From JBDHTO01 sp039808665 (lineage in GTDB: Bacteria > Pseudomonadota > Alphaproteobacteria > Paracaedibacterales > JAKBAR01): a DNA stretch of 15,603 nucleotides. Shown piece after piece: positions 1 to 8,087 of this stretch (the first letter of the stretch is position 1; the number at the start of each line of letters is the position of its first letter). Location of the stretch: assembly GCA_039808665.1 (NCBI GenBank), contig JBDHTO010000019.1, positions 1 through 15,603 on the forward strand. Reading direction: 5' to 3'. A program made the translations under genes and the position numbers. The notes below the pieces were generated by a model, which was given only the letters and a program-made list of their open reading frames with translations, made no database searches and was not told the DNA's origin.

Positions 1-567
1 GAGATGGTGGAAACGGCAACAATTTTAAACCAAGCTACAGAACGATCCCTGATCATCCTTGATGAGCTTGGCAGAGGAACATCTACCTATGATGGTCTCT
101 CCCTTGCATGGGCTGTCACGGAGTCTCTTGAAACCTTGGGTGCGAGGACACTTTTTGCGACACATTATTTTGAGCTCACAGAATTAAGCAAGACGCTCAA
201 ATCCCTTGAAAATATGCGTCTTATCACAAAAGAGTGGGAAGGAAAAATCCACTTTCTCCATAAAGTTGAACCGGGAGCCGCGAATCGCTCTTACGGCCTT
301 CATGTTGCCACACTTGCAGGGATTCCAAAAAAAATTATCACGCGTGCCGAAGAAATTCTCCTTGAACTTGAAAAGCAGCCTTCCCATATGAAGGATGAGC
401 GCCTCCAGCTCAGTTTACCGCTTGCTCGGCCTTCTACATCCGAACAAGAAAAACGAGCTGATGATATTTCAAAGGCTATTTTAGCGATTGATGTTGATCA
501 TTTAACTCCTCTGCAGGCGCTCACCCAAATCTCTGAGTGGAAAAAGCGCCTTAAACATGACCATTAA
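1..567 (+). CDS. mutS: DNA mismatch repair ATPase MutS, C-terminal fragment
   Basis: This is the 3' end of mutS; the reading frame is open to the window edge, so the 5' part lies outside. MutS binds base-base mismatches and small loops and, with MutL, starts mismatch repair. The 188 visible residues hold the end of the ABC-type ATPase domain. The Walker B/D-loop motif DELGRGTSTYDG is at fragment residues 21-32, followed by the conserved switch segment ATHYFELTEL with its histidine at residue 55. Next come the helical dimerisation segment (GLHVATLAGIP, then a helix rich in E and L) and a short C-terminal tail of about 60 residues, the usual tail and dimer region. The Walker A loop and mismatch-binding domains are not in view. 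The protease gene that follows starts 11 bases before the mutS stop, so the two may be translationally coupled. Confidence 0.97.
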   Translation, partial: EMVETATILNQATERSLIILDELGRGTSTYDGLSLAWAVTESLETLGARTLFATHYFELTELSKTLKSLENMRLITKEWEGKIHFLHKVEPGAANRSYGLHVATLAGIPKKIITRAEEILLELEKQPSHMKDERLQLSLPLARPSTSEQEKRADDISKAILAIDVDHLTPLQALTQISEWKKRLKHDH

Positions 568-1591
568 ATACTTTTCTTTCGTTATCTTTTTTATGTGTGG
601 ACACACCTTTGCCATGATGAGTGATGGCGCCCATGACATGAAAGACTACGTCAACCTTGCAAAAAGCGATCCCTCCTTTAATGCTGTGGGGCAAATTTAT
701 GACCAATCCACAGGTGCCATGCAAACATGCGTTCTCATCCGTCAAAACACTGTGCTCACGGCGGCACACGGTGTTATTCACAATAAAAATCCCGAAAAAA
801 TCACGGTGACTTTTGATATCGATGAGAATCGCGCTTCTTACCGAGGGATCTCTGTTGATATCGATCCGCGCTATCTCAACTCCCCTCATGAGATGATTGA
901 TTTTGCACTTATCACTCTTGAAAAGGATGTCGAAGGCATTACCCCGGTCATTCTCCAAGATGAAATCAATGGCACACTTGAGGGACGCGAAATTCTCTGT
1001 GTGACTTATGGAAACAAAGATATCGATCCGATGTTTAAGGTCAAAAGACGAGCCTTCTACCTTCCGGAAATATCCACCTATTACTACCCCACAAACACCC
1101 CTGATTTTAGTGAATCTGTCGCACTCTCTTCACTTTTCATTGCTCCTCAAAAAAATTTCCGCGGCCCGGAACCCTCAATCTTTGAAAAGATTTTGGGATT
1201 TTTCTTTGGACGCAAACAGTTATCTGATGACGATGAAGAATTTTTAGAAGCTGAGATCTATCAACGTTTGGACGAGGGTTATGCCACATGGGAAAAAATG
1301 GGAAAACCACCTTTTGCCCTCGCGTTACCCGGAAGCAGCGGCGCTCCTGTTTTTATCAAGCACAAAAATTCTTGGGTCTTACTCGGGATGATCACCAGTT
1401 TTGCGCATCTTGCATCACCACTTTTTGAGGTGCATACAGATAAAAATTTGGCGGATCTTATCCTCTCAACCCCACGTGAAACCCTTTATGGTCATTTTCA
1501 AACGGTGTTCACAACCCTTTATAAAAAATCACTGAGACAGGGGAAAGAGGTTTACACTCTTGATAAGACCATCTTAGAAAAATCTAGGTAA
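557..1591 (+). CDS. Predicted exported trypsin-like serine protease
   Basis: A 344-residue protein with a complete trypsin-fold (S1/PA clan) triad: His71 in TAAHG, Asp115 in DFALI, and Ser261 in PGSSGAP, the equivalent of the usual GDSGGP. The N-terminus (residues 1-19, a lysine then a hydrophobic run ending TFA) looks like a signal peptide cleaved after Ala19, so the enzyme should act in the periplasm or outside the cell. Between Asp115 and Ser261 lies an extra charged stretch (about residues 190-250, with a run DDDEEF) that is longer than in a minimal S1 domain. The ATG at 557 overlaps the end of mutS by 11 bases; this start is chosen because the signal peptide begins right there. The Shine-Dalgarno match is poor (gagtgg upstream), which fits coupling to mutS translation. 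The substrate is unknown. Confidence 0.85.
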   Translation: MTIKYFSFVIFFMCGHTFAMMSDGAHDMKDYVNLAKSDPSFNAVGQIYDQSTGAMQTCVLIRQNTVLTAAHGVIHNKNPEKITVTFDIDENRASYRGISVDIDPRYLNSPHEMIDFALITLEKDVEGITPVILQDEINGTLEGREILCVTYGNKDIDPMFKVKRRAFYLPEISTYYYPTNTPDFSESVALSSLFIAPQKNFRGPEPSIFEKILGFFFGRKQLSDDDEEFLEAEIYQRLDEGYATWEKMGKPPFALALPGSSGAPVFIKHKNSWVLLGMITSFAHLASPLFEVHTDKNLADLILSTPRETLYGHFQTVFTTLYKKSLRQGKEVYTLDKTILEKSR

Positions 1592-1598
1592 CCTAGAT
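1582..1598. repeat. Palindrome covering two convergent stop codons
   Basis: Arms ATCTAGGT (1582-1589) and ACCTAGAT (1591-1598) are perfect reverse complements around one central base. The protease TAA (1589-1591) and the TAG of the opposite gene (1593-1595) both lie inside. A one-base loop cannot form a normal hairpin and there is no T-run, so this is not an evident intrinsic terminator. It may be coincidence or a protein site. Confidence 0.5.
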
Positions 1599-2372
1599 AA
1601 CCTCAAGTAGTGATACCTCAGCAGATCCGGGAAGAAGTGGCTTTTGTTGATTTTGGTGATAGGCCCAACCACTCATGACAAGAATGTCGAGTGTTACAAC
1701 AAGCTGTCCACATGCATTGCTGTACTTTTTACGGTAAATGGTTTCCGCCCTGTTCATAAGGGATTTTGAAAATTTCCCCTTCACCCACATAGGATTGTTT
1801 TGACCACTTTTTTGAATATCCTTCAAAAGGGTTTTCAGATCAGGGTAATACAATGTCACACGTTCACGGTCCACAACGGGAAGCTGAAATCCAGCACGTT
1901 GCAGAAGCATTCCCGCTTCTTGGGGGGATAAAAGTGGCGCTATATAAGGCGAAGCCCCACCACACAAATCAATTTCCGCCTGCATCAAACATGTCTTCAA
2001 CTCAACAAGACTCTCCCCTCCAAAAAAAATCCCCATAAATAAACCATCCGGTCGGAGAGTCCTCATAATTTGGCCCAAAACACCCGGCATATCATTGATA
2101 TAGTGAAGTAAAAAACTGTGAAAAATCAGATCGGCACTTTGCTCTTGCAGGGGCAAAATTTCAAAGTGCGTATGATGCGGGGTAAGAAAAAGGGAATTTT
2201 CAAAAATCCTCTCTCCACAGGATATTTCTACGATATTTTTGAAATCCCTTTTAATCAAGGAAAGCCGAAAAGAAACAATACCCCTTAACCATTTTTCCAT
2301 CTCCTGAGAGAGAGAGGGACCCCTCCTCTGCATATTCTTTCTGAGTTTATCTTCGGAGAAAAGAACATGCAT
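1593..2372 (-). CDS. NDUFAF5-like / BioC-like methyltransferase-fold protein
   Basis: A 259-residue protein of the class I methyltransferase fold that resembles the NDUFAF5 family (complex I assembly factor, an arginine hydroxylase in mitochondria) more than true BioC. Family hallmarks in order: N-terminal LFSEDKLRKN; a core segment ADLIFHSFLLHYINDMP (80-96); LRPDGLFMGIFFGGESL (106-122); then GGASPYIAPL and AGFQ...YYPDLKTLLKDIQ. The glycine-rich SAM motif is degraded to VEISCGE (48-54), and the stretch between it and residue 80 is only about 25 residues, so the second-strand region that binds the cofactor ribose seems largely missing. The longest open frame begins at 2519 but would overlap the transporter by 139 bases. 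The ATG at 2372 sits 8 bases after the transporter stop, behind a gaagg ribosome-binding sequence, and starts where the family starts. Probably co-transcribed with the RND genes. Confidence 0.78.
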   Translation of the reverse strand: MHVLFSEDKLRKNMQRRGPSLSQEMEKWLRGIVSFRLSLIKRDFKNIVEISCGERIFENSLFLTPHHTHFEILPLQEQSADLIFHSFLLHYINDMPGVLGQIMRTLRPDGLFMGIFFGGESLVELKTCLMQAEIDLCGGASPYIAPLLSPQEAGMLLQRAGFQLPVVDRERVTLYYPDLKTLLKDIQKSGQNNPMWVKGKFSKSLMNRAETIYRKKYSNACGQLVVTLDILVMSGWAYHQNQQKPLLPGSAEVSLLEVI

Positions 2373-2380
2373 GGGGTCGA

Positions 2381-5300
2381 TTAAGCCTTCTTTGCCTCTT
2401 TTTCCCTTGGTACCGCAAGAATGGGCTTTCGAATACGCGGCGTCAAATAGGTATAAACAGCGGGAAGGACGTAAAGCGTAAAGATTGTTCCAACCATCAT
2501 TCCACCCACAATAACCCAACCAAGCTGACGACGGCTTTCAGAGCCCGCACCTGTGGCAAGAGCGAGGGGAATCGCACCCAAGACCATCGCAAAGGTTGTC
2601 ATCAAAATCGGACGTAAACGCATTTTTGAAGCATTGGAGATAGCCGTCAAAATATCCTCACCCTCATCACGACGCTTGTTCGCAAAATCCACCATCATAA
2701 TACCGTGCTTTGTAATCAAACCAATCAGTGTGACAAGACCAATATTACTATAAATGTTCAAGCTTCCCTTGCTGATCAAGGCAAGGGTAATGACCGCCCC
2801 TGAAAGGGATAAGGGCACCGAGAGCATGATAATAAAAGGATCAACCCAACTTTCAAATTGTGCCGCCATAATTAGGAAGATAAAGGCAAGCGCGAGTCCG
2901 AAAATCAATACCATGGTATTGCTTTCCTTGAGATAGCGCTGCGTCTCCCCAGAAAAGTCCATTTTTGTATCCTGAGGCAGAACCTCTTTTGAGAGTTCCT
3001 TTACCCGTTGAACACCTTCACCCAAAAGAACGTCCTTTTTAAGGACAACACGGATGGTAATAGAACGTTGGCGATTGCTGTGATAAATCTCCACAGGCCC
3101 TGAGCGTGCGCGCACATTCACAAGCTCAGACAACGGAACAAGTGTTCCCTGTTTATCCCCGGCCTTCACAAAGAGATTGGTAATATCATAAGGACTTTGG
3201 CGTGCTTTATCCTCGACTTCAATCTTTACATCATAGAGTTTTTGATCCTTTTTAAAGGTAGATGCTTTTTGCCCACGAATAAGCATATCAATCATTTCTG
3301 CAATGGTTGCAGGCTCGATATTCAGGGAGGATACCTTGTCACGAAGGAGCGTCACGGTATAATCCTGAGTATCCCCACGAATGCCCGATGTCACCATCTC
3401 AGCAATTTGTGAACGATAAATGGATTGAATCATCTGATCCGCGATCTGCTTGAGCTCACGGTATGGTTTATTGGCCAAAATCACAAATTCCACAACGTTA
3501 GCTTTTTCACCACTCCCACCGCCTCCACCTGCATCAAGACGTCCTTCGATACCCGTAAGCTTCCCAAGATATTTTTGAATCTCGTCCGCAATCTCATCCG
3601 TTGATTTCTTACGATCCGCTTTAAGGTGAACGCTCACATCATAGGTAGGGTTATTGATCTGAGAAACACGACGTTCAACATCCTCAAACGTTGCAAGAAA
3701 CTCATCTAACTTAGAGACATACCTGTCCGTATATTCCAACGTTGCCGATTGAGGTGCCTGACCTTCAATAAAGAGGGATCCTTGATCTTCTTTTGGAAAA
3801 TATTCTTTGGGAAGCATCATATAGATCACAAGACCAAGAACGGCAAATCCCGCACCATAGGATACAGCTTTAAGACGGTTTTTAAGAACAAGAGAAAGGG
3901 TTTTTTCGTATTTTTCCTCAATCCAATCAAGCCACACATCGCTCAAAAATGTGTACTTAAACCACGCAACAAGGGTGCCATCCTTGCCAGGTTTTTTCTT
4001 AGGAATATCATGTTTGTGATCCTTGAGCATGCGTGCACACATCATGGGAGAAAGAGTAAGCGCTGCAAAACCAGAAACAATCACCGCTCCCGCAAGGGTC
4101 AGAGAAAACTCTGTAAATAGTTTACCGATATTCCCTTGAGCCAAAGAAATAGGCGCATACACAGCAGCAAGAGTAAGTGTCATAGCCACAACCGCAAAAC
4201 TGATTTCCTTTACGGCCTTGAATGCAGCATTGATGGGTTTCATCCCCTCTTCCATGTGCCTATACACGTTTTCCAAAATCACAATTGCATCGTCAACCAC
4301 AAGCCCCACCGCCAAGACAAGTGCCATAAGGGTAAGGGTATTAATACTGAACCCAAGAGCGTACATCACCAAAAGGGCACCAATCAAAGAAACCGGGATC
4401 GTAATAAGCGGAATGATGGAGGCGCGAAGCGATCTTAAAAAAGCAAAGACAACAAAAATAACAAGGATGGTGGCTTCAAAAATTGTCTTATACACTTCGT
4501 CCAATGAGCGTTTAATATAGGTTGTGCGGTTTGCACCCATACTAATTTTCATATTTTCAGGAAGAGTTTCAGTAACCTTAGCAATCCATTTTGTCACATC
4601 ATCAGACACCTGAAGCGGGTTTGCGAGTGATTGCTTGACGATACCAATACTGACGCCTTCTTTTCCGTTAAAGCGCGTTCGTGTCTTATAGTCATCGGCG
4701 GTAACCTTTGCGTATCCTACATCACGTATACGCACCAAGTGTCCCTCACGCTCTGCAACAACAAGCTCTCCAAACTCCTCCGGAGTTTCAAGGTTCGCAA
4801 TCGTTGTCACAAGATACTCGCGATCCTTTGAAATAAGTTTACCCGCGGGTTTTTCAATGTTATTACGACGAATCGCCATTTTAACATCGTGGGCCGTCAC
4901 GTTGTAAGCCGCCATTTTGACAGGGTCCAGATAAATATGCATGGTATACTGCCCCGCACCAAGGACATCTACACGCGCAACGCCGGGGATAGATTCAATA
5001 TCCTTTTGAAGGTCCCTAATTGCATAGTCAGCAAGCTCACTCGGAGGGATATTCTCACTGGTCAGTGCAATTGTGATAATGGCTTTTTCTTCAGCCTTTG
5101 ATTGGGTCAAAATAGGTTTTGTCGCTTCATCCGGAATTTTATCCGCAAACTTAGCAAGACGATCACGAATGTTGTTCGTTGCACTCTCCATACTATAGCC
5201 TGCAATAAACTCAAGCGTAACTTTACTCTCTTCAACAGCGCTGCTAGATGTCACATTTTCAACGCCCTCAATACCTGCAAGTGCTTCTTCAACGACTTTT

Positions 5301-5491
5301 GTAATTTGAGACTCAACAATCTCAGGTCCTGCACCTGGGAGTGTTGTTTCAACCGTAACATAGGGTCGCTCAATCTTTGGATATTGAAGAAGGGGAAGAC
5401 GACTCCCCCCAATAAGCCCCACAATCACAAGGATAAACGTCATTACCCATGCAAGAATCGGTCGCTGAATACAAACTTCGGATATTTTCAT
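2381..5491 (-). CDS. RND-family multidrug efflux transporter, inner-membrane subunit
   Basis: A 1036-residue AcrB/MexB-type pump, the normal full length for the hydrophobe/amphiphile efflux family. It should be a homotrimer in the inner membrane that drives export of drugs, bile-salt-like compounds or lipids by proton influx. The N-terminal signature (MKISEVCIQRPILAWV) is followed by periplasmic porter segments, then TM2-TM6. The proton-relay pair is Asp400-Asp401 in the TM4 motif GLVVDDAIVILENV, and the matching lysine is Lys928 in GLITKHGIMMVDF of TM10. The porter and docking regions repeat in both halves as usual, including a glycine-rich loop near 3520. It starts 18 bases after the adaptor stop with an AAAGAG ribosome-binding sequence, so the two are one operon. 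No outer-membrane TolC-like gene is nearby; the channel must be encoded elsewhere. Substrate range cannot be read from sequence. Confidence 0.95.
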   Translation of the reverse strand: MKISEVCIQRPILAWVMTFILVIVGLIGGSRLPLLQYPKIERPYVTVETTLPGAGPEIVESQITKVVEEALAGIEGVENVTSSSAVEESKVTLEFIAGYSMESATNNIRDRLAKFADKIPDEATKPILTQSKAEEKAIITIALTSENIPPSELADYAIRDLQKDIESIPGVARVDVLGAGQYTMHIYLDPVKMAAYNVTAHDVKMAIRRNNIEKPAGKLISKDREYLVTTIANLETPEEFGELVVAEREGHLVRIRDVGYAKVTADDYKTRTRFNGKEGVSIGIVKQSLANPLQVSDDVTKWIAKVTETLPENMKISMGANRTTYIKRSLDEVYKTIFEATILVIFVVFAFLRSLRASIIPLITIPVSLIGALLVMYALGFSINTLTLMALVLAVGLVVDDAIVILENVYRHMEEGMKPINAAFKAVKEISFAVVAMTLTLAAVYAPISLAQGNIGKLFTEFSLTLAGAVIVSGFAALTLSPMMCARMLKDHKHDIPKKKPGKDGTLVAWFKYTFLSDVWLDWIEEKYEKTLSLVLKNRLKAVSYGAGFAVLGLVIYMMLPKEYFPKEDQGSLFIEGQAPQSATLEYTDRYVSKLDEFLATFEDVERRVSQINNPTYDVSVHLKADRKKSTDEIADEIQKYLGKLTGIEGRLDAGGGGGSGEKANVVEFVILANKPYRELKQIADQMIQSIYRSQIAEMVTSGIRGDTQDYTVTLLRDKVSSLNIEPATIAEMIDMLIRGQKASTFKKDQKLYDVKIEVEDKARQSPYDITNLFVKAGDKQGTLVPLSELVNVRARSGPVEIYHSNRQRSITIRVVLKKDVLLGEGVQRVKELSKEVLPQDTKMDFSGETQRYLKESNTMVLIFGLALAFIFLIMAAQFESWVDPFIIMLSVPLSLSGAVITLALISKGSLNIYSNIGLVTLIGLITKHGIMMVDFANKRRDEGEDILTAISNASKMRLRPILMTTFAMVLGAIPLALATGAGSESRRQLGWVIVGGMMVGTIFTLYVLPAVYTYLTPRIRKPILAVPREKEAKKA

Positions 5492-5509
5492 CGTACTACT
5501 CTTTAAGCG

Positions 5510-6865
5510 TTACTCCTCTGAAGGCTCTTCAGAGGTTTCGTCTTTTTTGTCTGCATCCTTTTTGTCTGCATCTTTTTTGTCTTTTGGTTTTTCGGTGCCA
5601 TCTTCATTCAGATTAACAACCTTCACCGTTGTTCCTTCTCCAATACGAAGCTGCCCTGCGGTCACAACTAGCTCACCCCCAGCAAGTCCGGCAGAAACCT
5701 CAATCATGTCACTTTCTTTTGATCCCACAAGGATACGCTTACGGCTTACCTTACTTTTGTTAATAATCCAGACGTATTCAATTTCACCTTCACGCTCAAG
5801 GGCGGCCTCTGGAATCAAAATGGCATCACCCTTTTCGCCTGTGATCAAGCTAATATTCGCAAAAAGTCCACCACGAAGGAGTTTCTTAGGATTAGGCACA
5901 GAAGCACGTATCGCAATACTGTGGCTTGCCGGATCAACCTTTGCGTCAATAGCCTCAACCGTTGCCGAGAAAATCTGATCCGGGAATCCATCAAGCTTAA
6001 TTTCCACAACCTGACCAACGCCCACATCATGAAGATTTCTTTCTGGAATTTTAAAGTCAACCTTCATAGGGTTATTGTCCACAATCGTTACAAGCTCCTG
6101 GCCTGCTTGCGTATACGCACCCACACTCAGGCTTGTAATACCCACTGTTCCATCAAAAGGCGCAATGATTTGTGTTTTTGCCACTCGGGATTTTGCTGTC
6201 TCAACCTTCGCCTCAGCAACCGCAAAAGCTGCTTTTGCTTCATCAAACTTTTTTGTCGACTCAAAGTTGCTTTTTTTCAAAGTTTCACTTCTTTTGAGAT
6301 CCGCTTCACGAAGAATAAACTGAGCCTCAGCATCCTTGAGTTCAGCTTTGGCATCTGCATCATCAAATTGAATGAGAACATCGCCTTTTTTGACATCCGT
6401 TCCCTCACGAAAGTTAATTTCTGTGATTCGGCCATTGATTTCGGATTTTAGGGTCACGATATCATTCGGCCTGAGATTACCAACGGTTGCAATACGTTTG
6501 GTAATAGAGCCCACCTTAGCTTGGGCAGCTTCAACGTTGACTGTCTTAAACTTCCGCGCAAAAGCCCCCCCTGAGCCAGAATCCAGTACATAGGAGCAGG
6601 TATTGAAAAGAAGCAATCCACCAATTTTAATCACAACCCACAGAGCCACAAGTCCAACAAAGGCACCTGAAGCAACGATAAGTGACTGCTTGTGTCGTGG
6701 TTGATTTTTAAAATCCAAGGACAGAATAAAACGCTCTGTCGCACGGTAATATCGCGCAACAAAAGCCGCGATCTTTTTGAGAAAGGAGATATCAATCTTT
6801 TTCAGACGTTTAAGTCCTTGAGTACTCCACTCCTGAAGCTTTTTAAGGATTCCCTGCATATCCAT
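5510..6865 (-). CDS. RND efflux periplasmic adaptor (membrane fusion protein)
   Basis: A 451-residue HlyD/AcrA-family adaptor that should bridge the downstream RND pump to an outer-membrane channel. Seen in order: a basic N-terminal segment of about 60 residues; one membrane helix (about 61-87); a first lipoyl/barrel-sandwich half (VKKGDVLIQFDDADAKAEL); a coiled-coil hairpin rich in A, E and K; a second lipoyl half (IIAPFDGTVGITSLSVGAY); then beta-barrel and membrane-proximal domains ending near AGQLRIGEGTTVKV. The N-terminus lacks a lipoprotein cysteine, so anchoring is by the helix, with an unusually long cytoplasmic leader. The C-terminus is a highly charged tail with DKKDA repeats and ends in EETSEEPSEE-like acidic residues. 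A second in-frame ATG at 6859 is possible; the 6865 ATG is taken as the first after a weak AGGA. Confidence 0.93.
   Translation of the reverse strand: MDMQGILKKLQEWSTQGLKRLKKIDISFLKKIAAFVARYYRATERFILSLDFKNQPRHKQSLIVASGAFVGLVALWVVIKIGGLLLFNTCSYVLDSGSGGAFARKFKTVNVEAAQAKVGSITKRIATVGNLRPNDIVTLKSEINGRITEINFREGTDVKKGDVLIQFDDADAKAELKDAEAQFILREADLKRSETLKKSNFESTKKFDEAKAAFAVAEAKVETAKSRVAKTQIIAPFDGTVGITSLSVGAYTQAGQELVTIVDNNPMKVDFKIPERNLHDVGVGQVVEIKLDGFPDQIFSATVEAIDAKVDPASHSIAIRASVPNPKKLLRGGLFANISLITGEKGDAILIPEAALEREGEIEYVWIINKSKVSRKRILVGSKESDMIEVSAGLAGGELVVTAGQLRIGEGTTVKVVNLNEDGTEKPKDKKDADKKDADKKDETSEEPSEE
5540..5581 (-). repeat. In-frame 15-bp tandem repeat in the adaptor tail
   Basis: Nearly three copies of a 15-base unit coding for Asp-Lys-Lys-Asp-Ala, differing by A/G at a lysine wobble position and ending as DKKDE. 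This low-complexity charged tail is likely to vary in copy number between relatives by slippage. Confidence 0.8.
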
Positions 6866-6901
6866 CGTTTTTATTTATCCTGCACACAACTTAGAGAATA
6901 T

Positions 6902-6931
6902 TATATAGAAAATAAAATTAACGTTTGTCTA
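6902..6931 (-). promoter_or_regulatory. Candidate promoter of the RND operon
   Basis: On the minus strand a -35-like TAGACA (6926-6931) lies 18 bases before TATATA (6902-6907); the overlapping TATAAT (6900-6905) is an alternative -10. Transcription would start about 25-30 bases before the adaptor ATG. It sits in the 76-base gap between gap and the adaptor gene, which suggests the RND operon can be transcribed on its own. Confidence 0.45.
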
Positions 6932-6941
6932 ACAAAAACAA

Positions 6942-7955
6942 TTAAATTTCATTTATATAGTTCAAAAGGTCAATCATACGGCATGAAAACCCCCATTCGT
7001 TATCATACCAGGAAAGAATTCGACCAAAATGCTTTCCAATTACCTGCGTTTGACCCGCATCAAAAATGCTGCTGTGGGGATTGTGAATAAAATCCACAGA
7101 GACAAGAGGTTCTTCACAAACATCAAGAACCCCTTTAAGAGGACCATGGGCAGCTTTCTTCACCACTTCGTTGATACCTTCTACAGAAAGCTCTTTTGAC
7201 GCGGTAAACTTGAAATCAATAAGGGATCCATCAGGCGTTGGCACACGAATCGCTGTCCCATCAAGCTTTCCCTTAAGATCAGGAAGGACAAGCCCAACCG
7301 CTTTTGCCGCACCTGTTGTTGTGGGTATCAAAGATAACGCCGCTGCACGTGCACGGTAAGGATCGCTATGGTAGGAATCTACCAACCTTTGATCCGCTGT
7401 ATAGGCATGGATCGTTGTCATATATCCCGCCTCAATACCAAACGCTTCGTGCAATACTTTGGCAACGGGTGCAAGGCAGTTTGTCGTGCACGACGCATTG
7501 GAAATAATCTTCATGTCCTTCGTCAGCGTTTGATGATTCACACCCATCACAATCGTTGCATCCACATGGGTTGCCGGAGCCGAGATAATAACACGCCCCG
7601 CTCCTGCCTTAAGATGCGCAGAGGCTTTCTCTCCGTCATTAAAGCGACCCGAACACTCCAAAACAACATCAATCCCCATATTTTTCCAGGGAAGCGTTTC
7701 TGGGTTAGGCTCTTTTACAACTTTAATGGTATGGGCTTTGCCCCCTTGAACTTGCACAACAAGACTATCGTTTTCCACACGCACATCACCTTGAAATCGA
7801 CCATGCACGGAATCGTATTTAAAAAGGTGCGCATTCACATCAATAGGCGCCAAATCATTAATGGCGACAACCTCTACTTTTCCCTGCGCCCTTTCTAAAA
7901 AAGCCCTAAGGACCATACGCCCGATACGACCAAATCCGTTTATTGCAACTTTCAT
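6942..7955 (-). CDS. gap: Glyceraldehyde-3-phosphate dehydrogenase
   Basis: A 337-residue type I GAPDH, which oxidises glyceraldehyde 3-phosphate to 1,3-bisphosphoglycerate with NAD+ in glycolysis (or the reverse in gluconeogenesis). The N-terminal Rossmann motif INGFGRIGR is followed by Asp34 in AINDL, the residue that favours NAD. The catalytic Cys156 lies in SNASCTTNC, with His183 in MTTIHAYTADQ, the phosphate-site region SLIPTTTGAAKAVG, and the C-terminal family motif SWYDNEWGFSCRM. Nothing is truncated. The neighbouring glycolytic genes pgk and tkt, which often cluster with gap in Alphaproteobacteria, are not beside it here. The Shine-Dalgarno sequence is weak, but the start matches the family. 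The presence of gap argues against a strict Rickettsia-like loss of glycolysis. Confidence 0.97.
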   Translation of the reverse strand: MKVAINGFGRIGRMVLRAFLERAQGKVEVVAINDLAPIDVNAHLFKYDSVHGRFQGDVRVENDSLVVQVQGGKAHTIKVVKEPNPETLPWKNMGIDVVLECSGRFNDGEKASAHLKAGAGRVIISAPATHVDATIVMGVNHQTLTKDMKIISNASCTTNCLAPVAKVLHEAFGIEAGYMTTIHAYTADQRLVDSYHSDPYRARAAALSLIPTTTGAAKAVGLVLPDLKGKLDGTAIRVPTPDGSLIDFKFTASKELSVEGINEVVKKAAHGPLKGVLDVCEEPLVSVDFIHNPHSSIFDAGQTQVIGKHFGRILSWYDNEWGFSCRMIDLLNYINEI

Positions 7956-8087
7956 TGTGTGAAGAGACTCTTATGACATTCTAATCTAGACTCACACTAG
8001 GAGATTCTTGAAAAAACATCAATGATTAGTTCCTGCACAACCGCTCTTCTGCCTATATTAATAAGGGAAGAAGAGAAATAATTGATC
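7956..8087. promoter_or_regulatory. Divergent intergenic region between gap and the ABC-F gene
   Basis: This 132-base gap must hold start signals for both genes. For gap (minus) the best -10 candidates are TAGAAT (7978-7983) or TAGATT (7983-7988), the latter 18 bases from a weak TTCAAG (8007-8012). For the ABC-F gene (plus), TATATT at 8054-8059 is the best -10, with no convincing -35. A purine-rich GGGAAGAAGAGAA stretch before 8078 is the ABC-F ribosome-binding region. All are weak matches. Confidence 0.35.

Noticed and set aside
2373..2519. N-terminal extension of the NDUFAF5-like gene (longest open frame starts at 2519)
   Set aside because: It would overlap 139 bases of the transporter's coding end in another frame, and the encoded 49 residues do not resemble the family start, which begins at the ATG at 2372.
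5921..6451. 176-residue plus-strand open frame antisense to the adaptor gene
   Set aside because: Cysteine- and asparagine-rich translation typical of a shadow frame; the minus strand has the complete adaptor.
6908..6941. Terminator for gap in the TTTGT-CTA-ACAAA inverted repeat
   Set aside because: The stem is only 5 AT-rich pairs with no following T-run on the minus strand.
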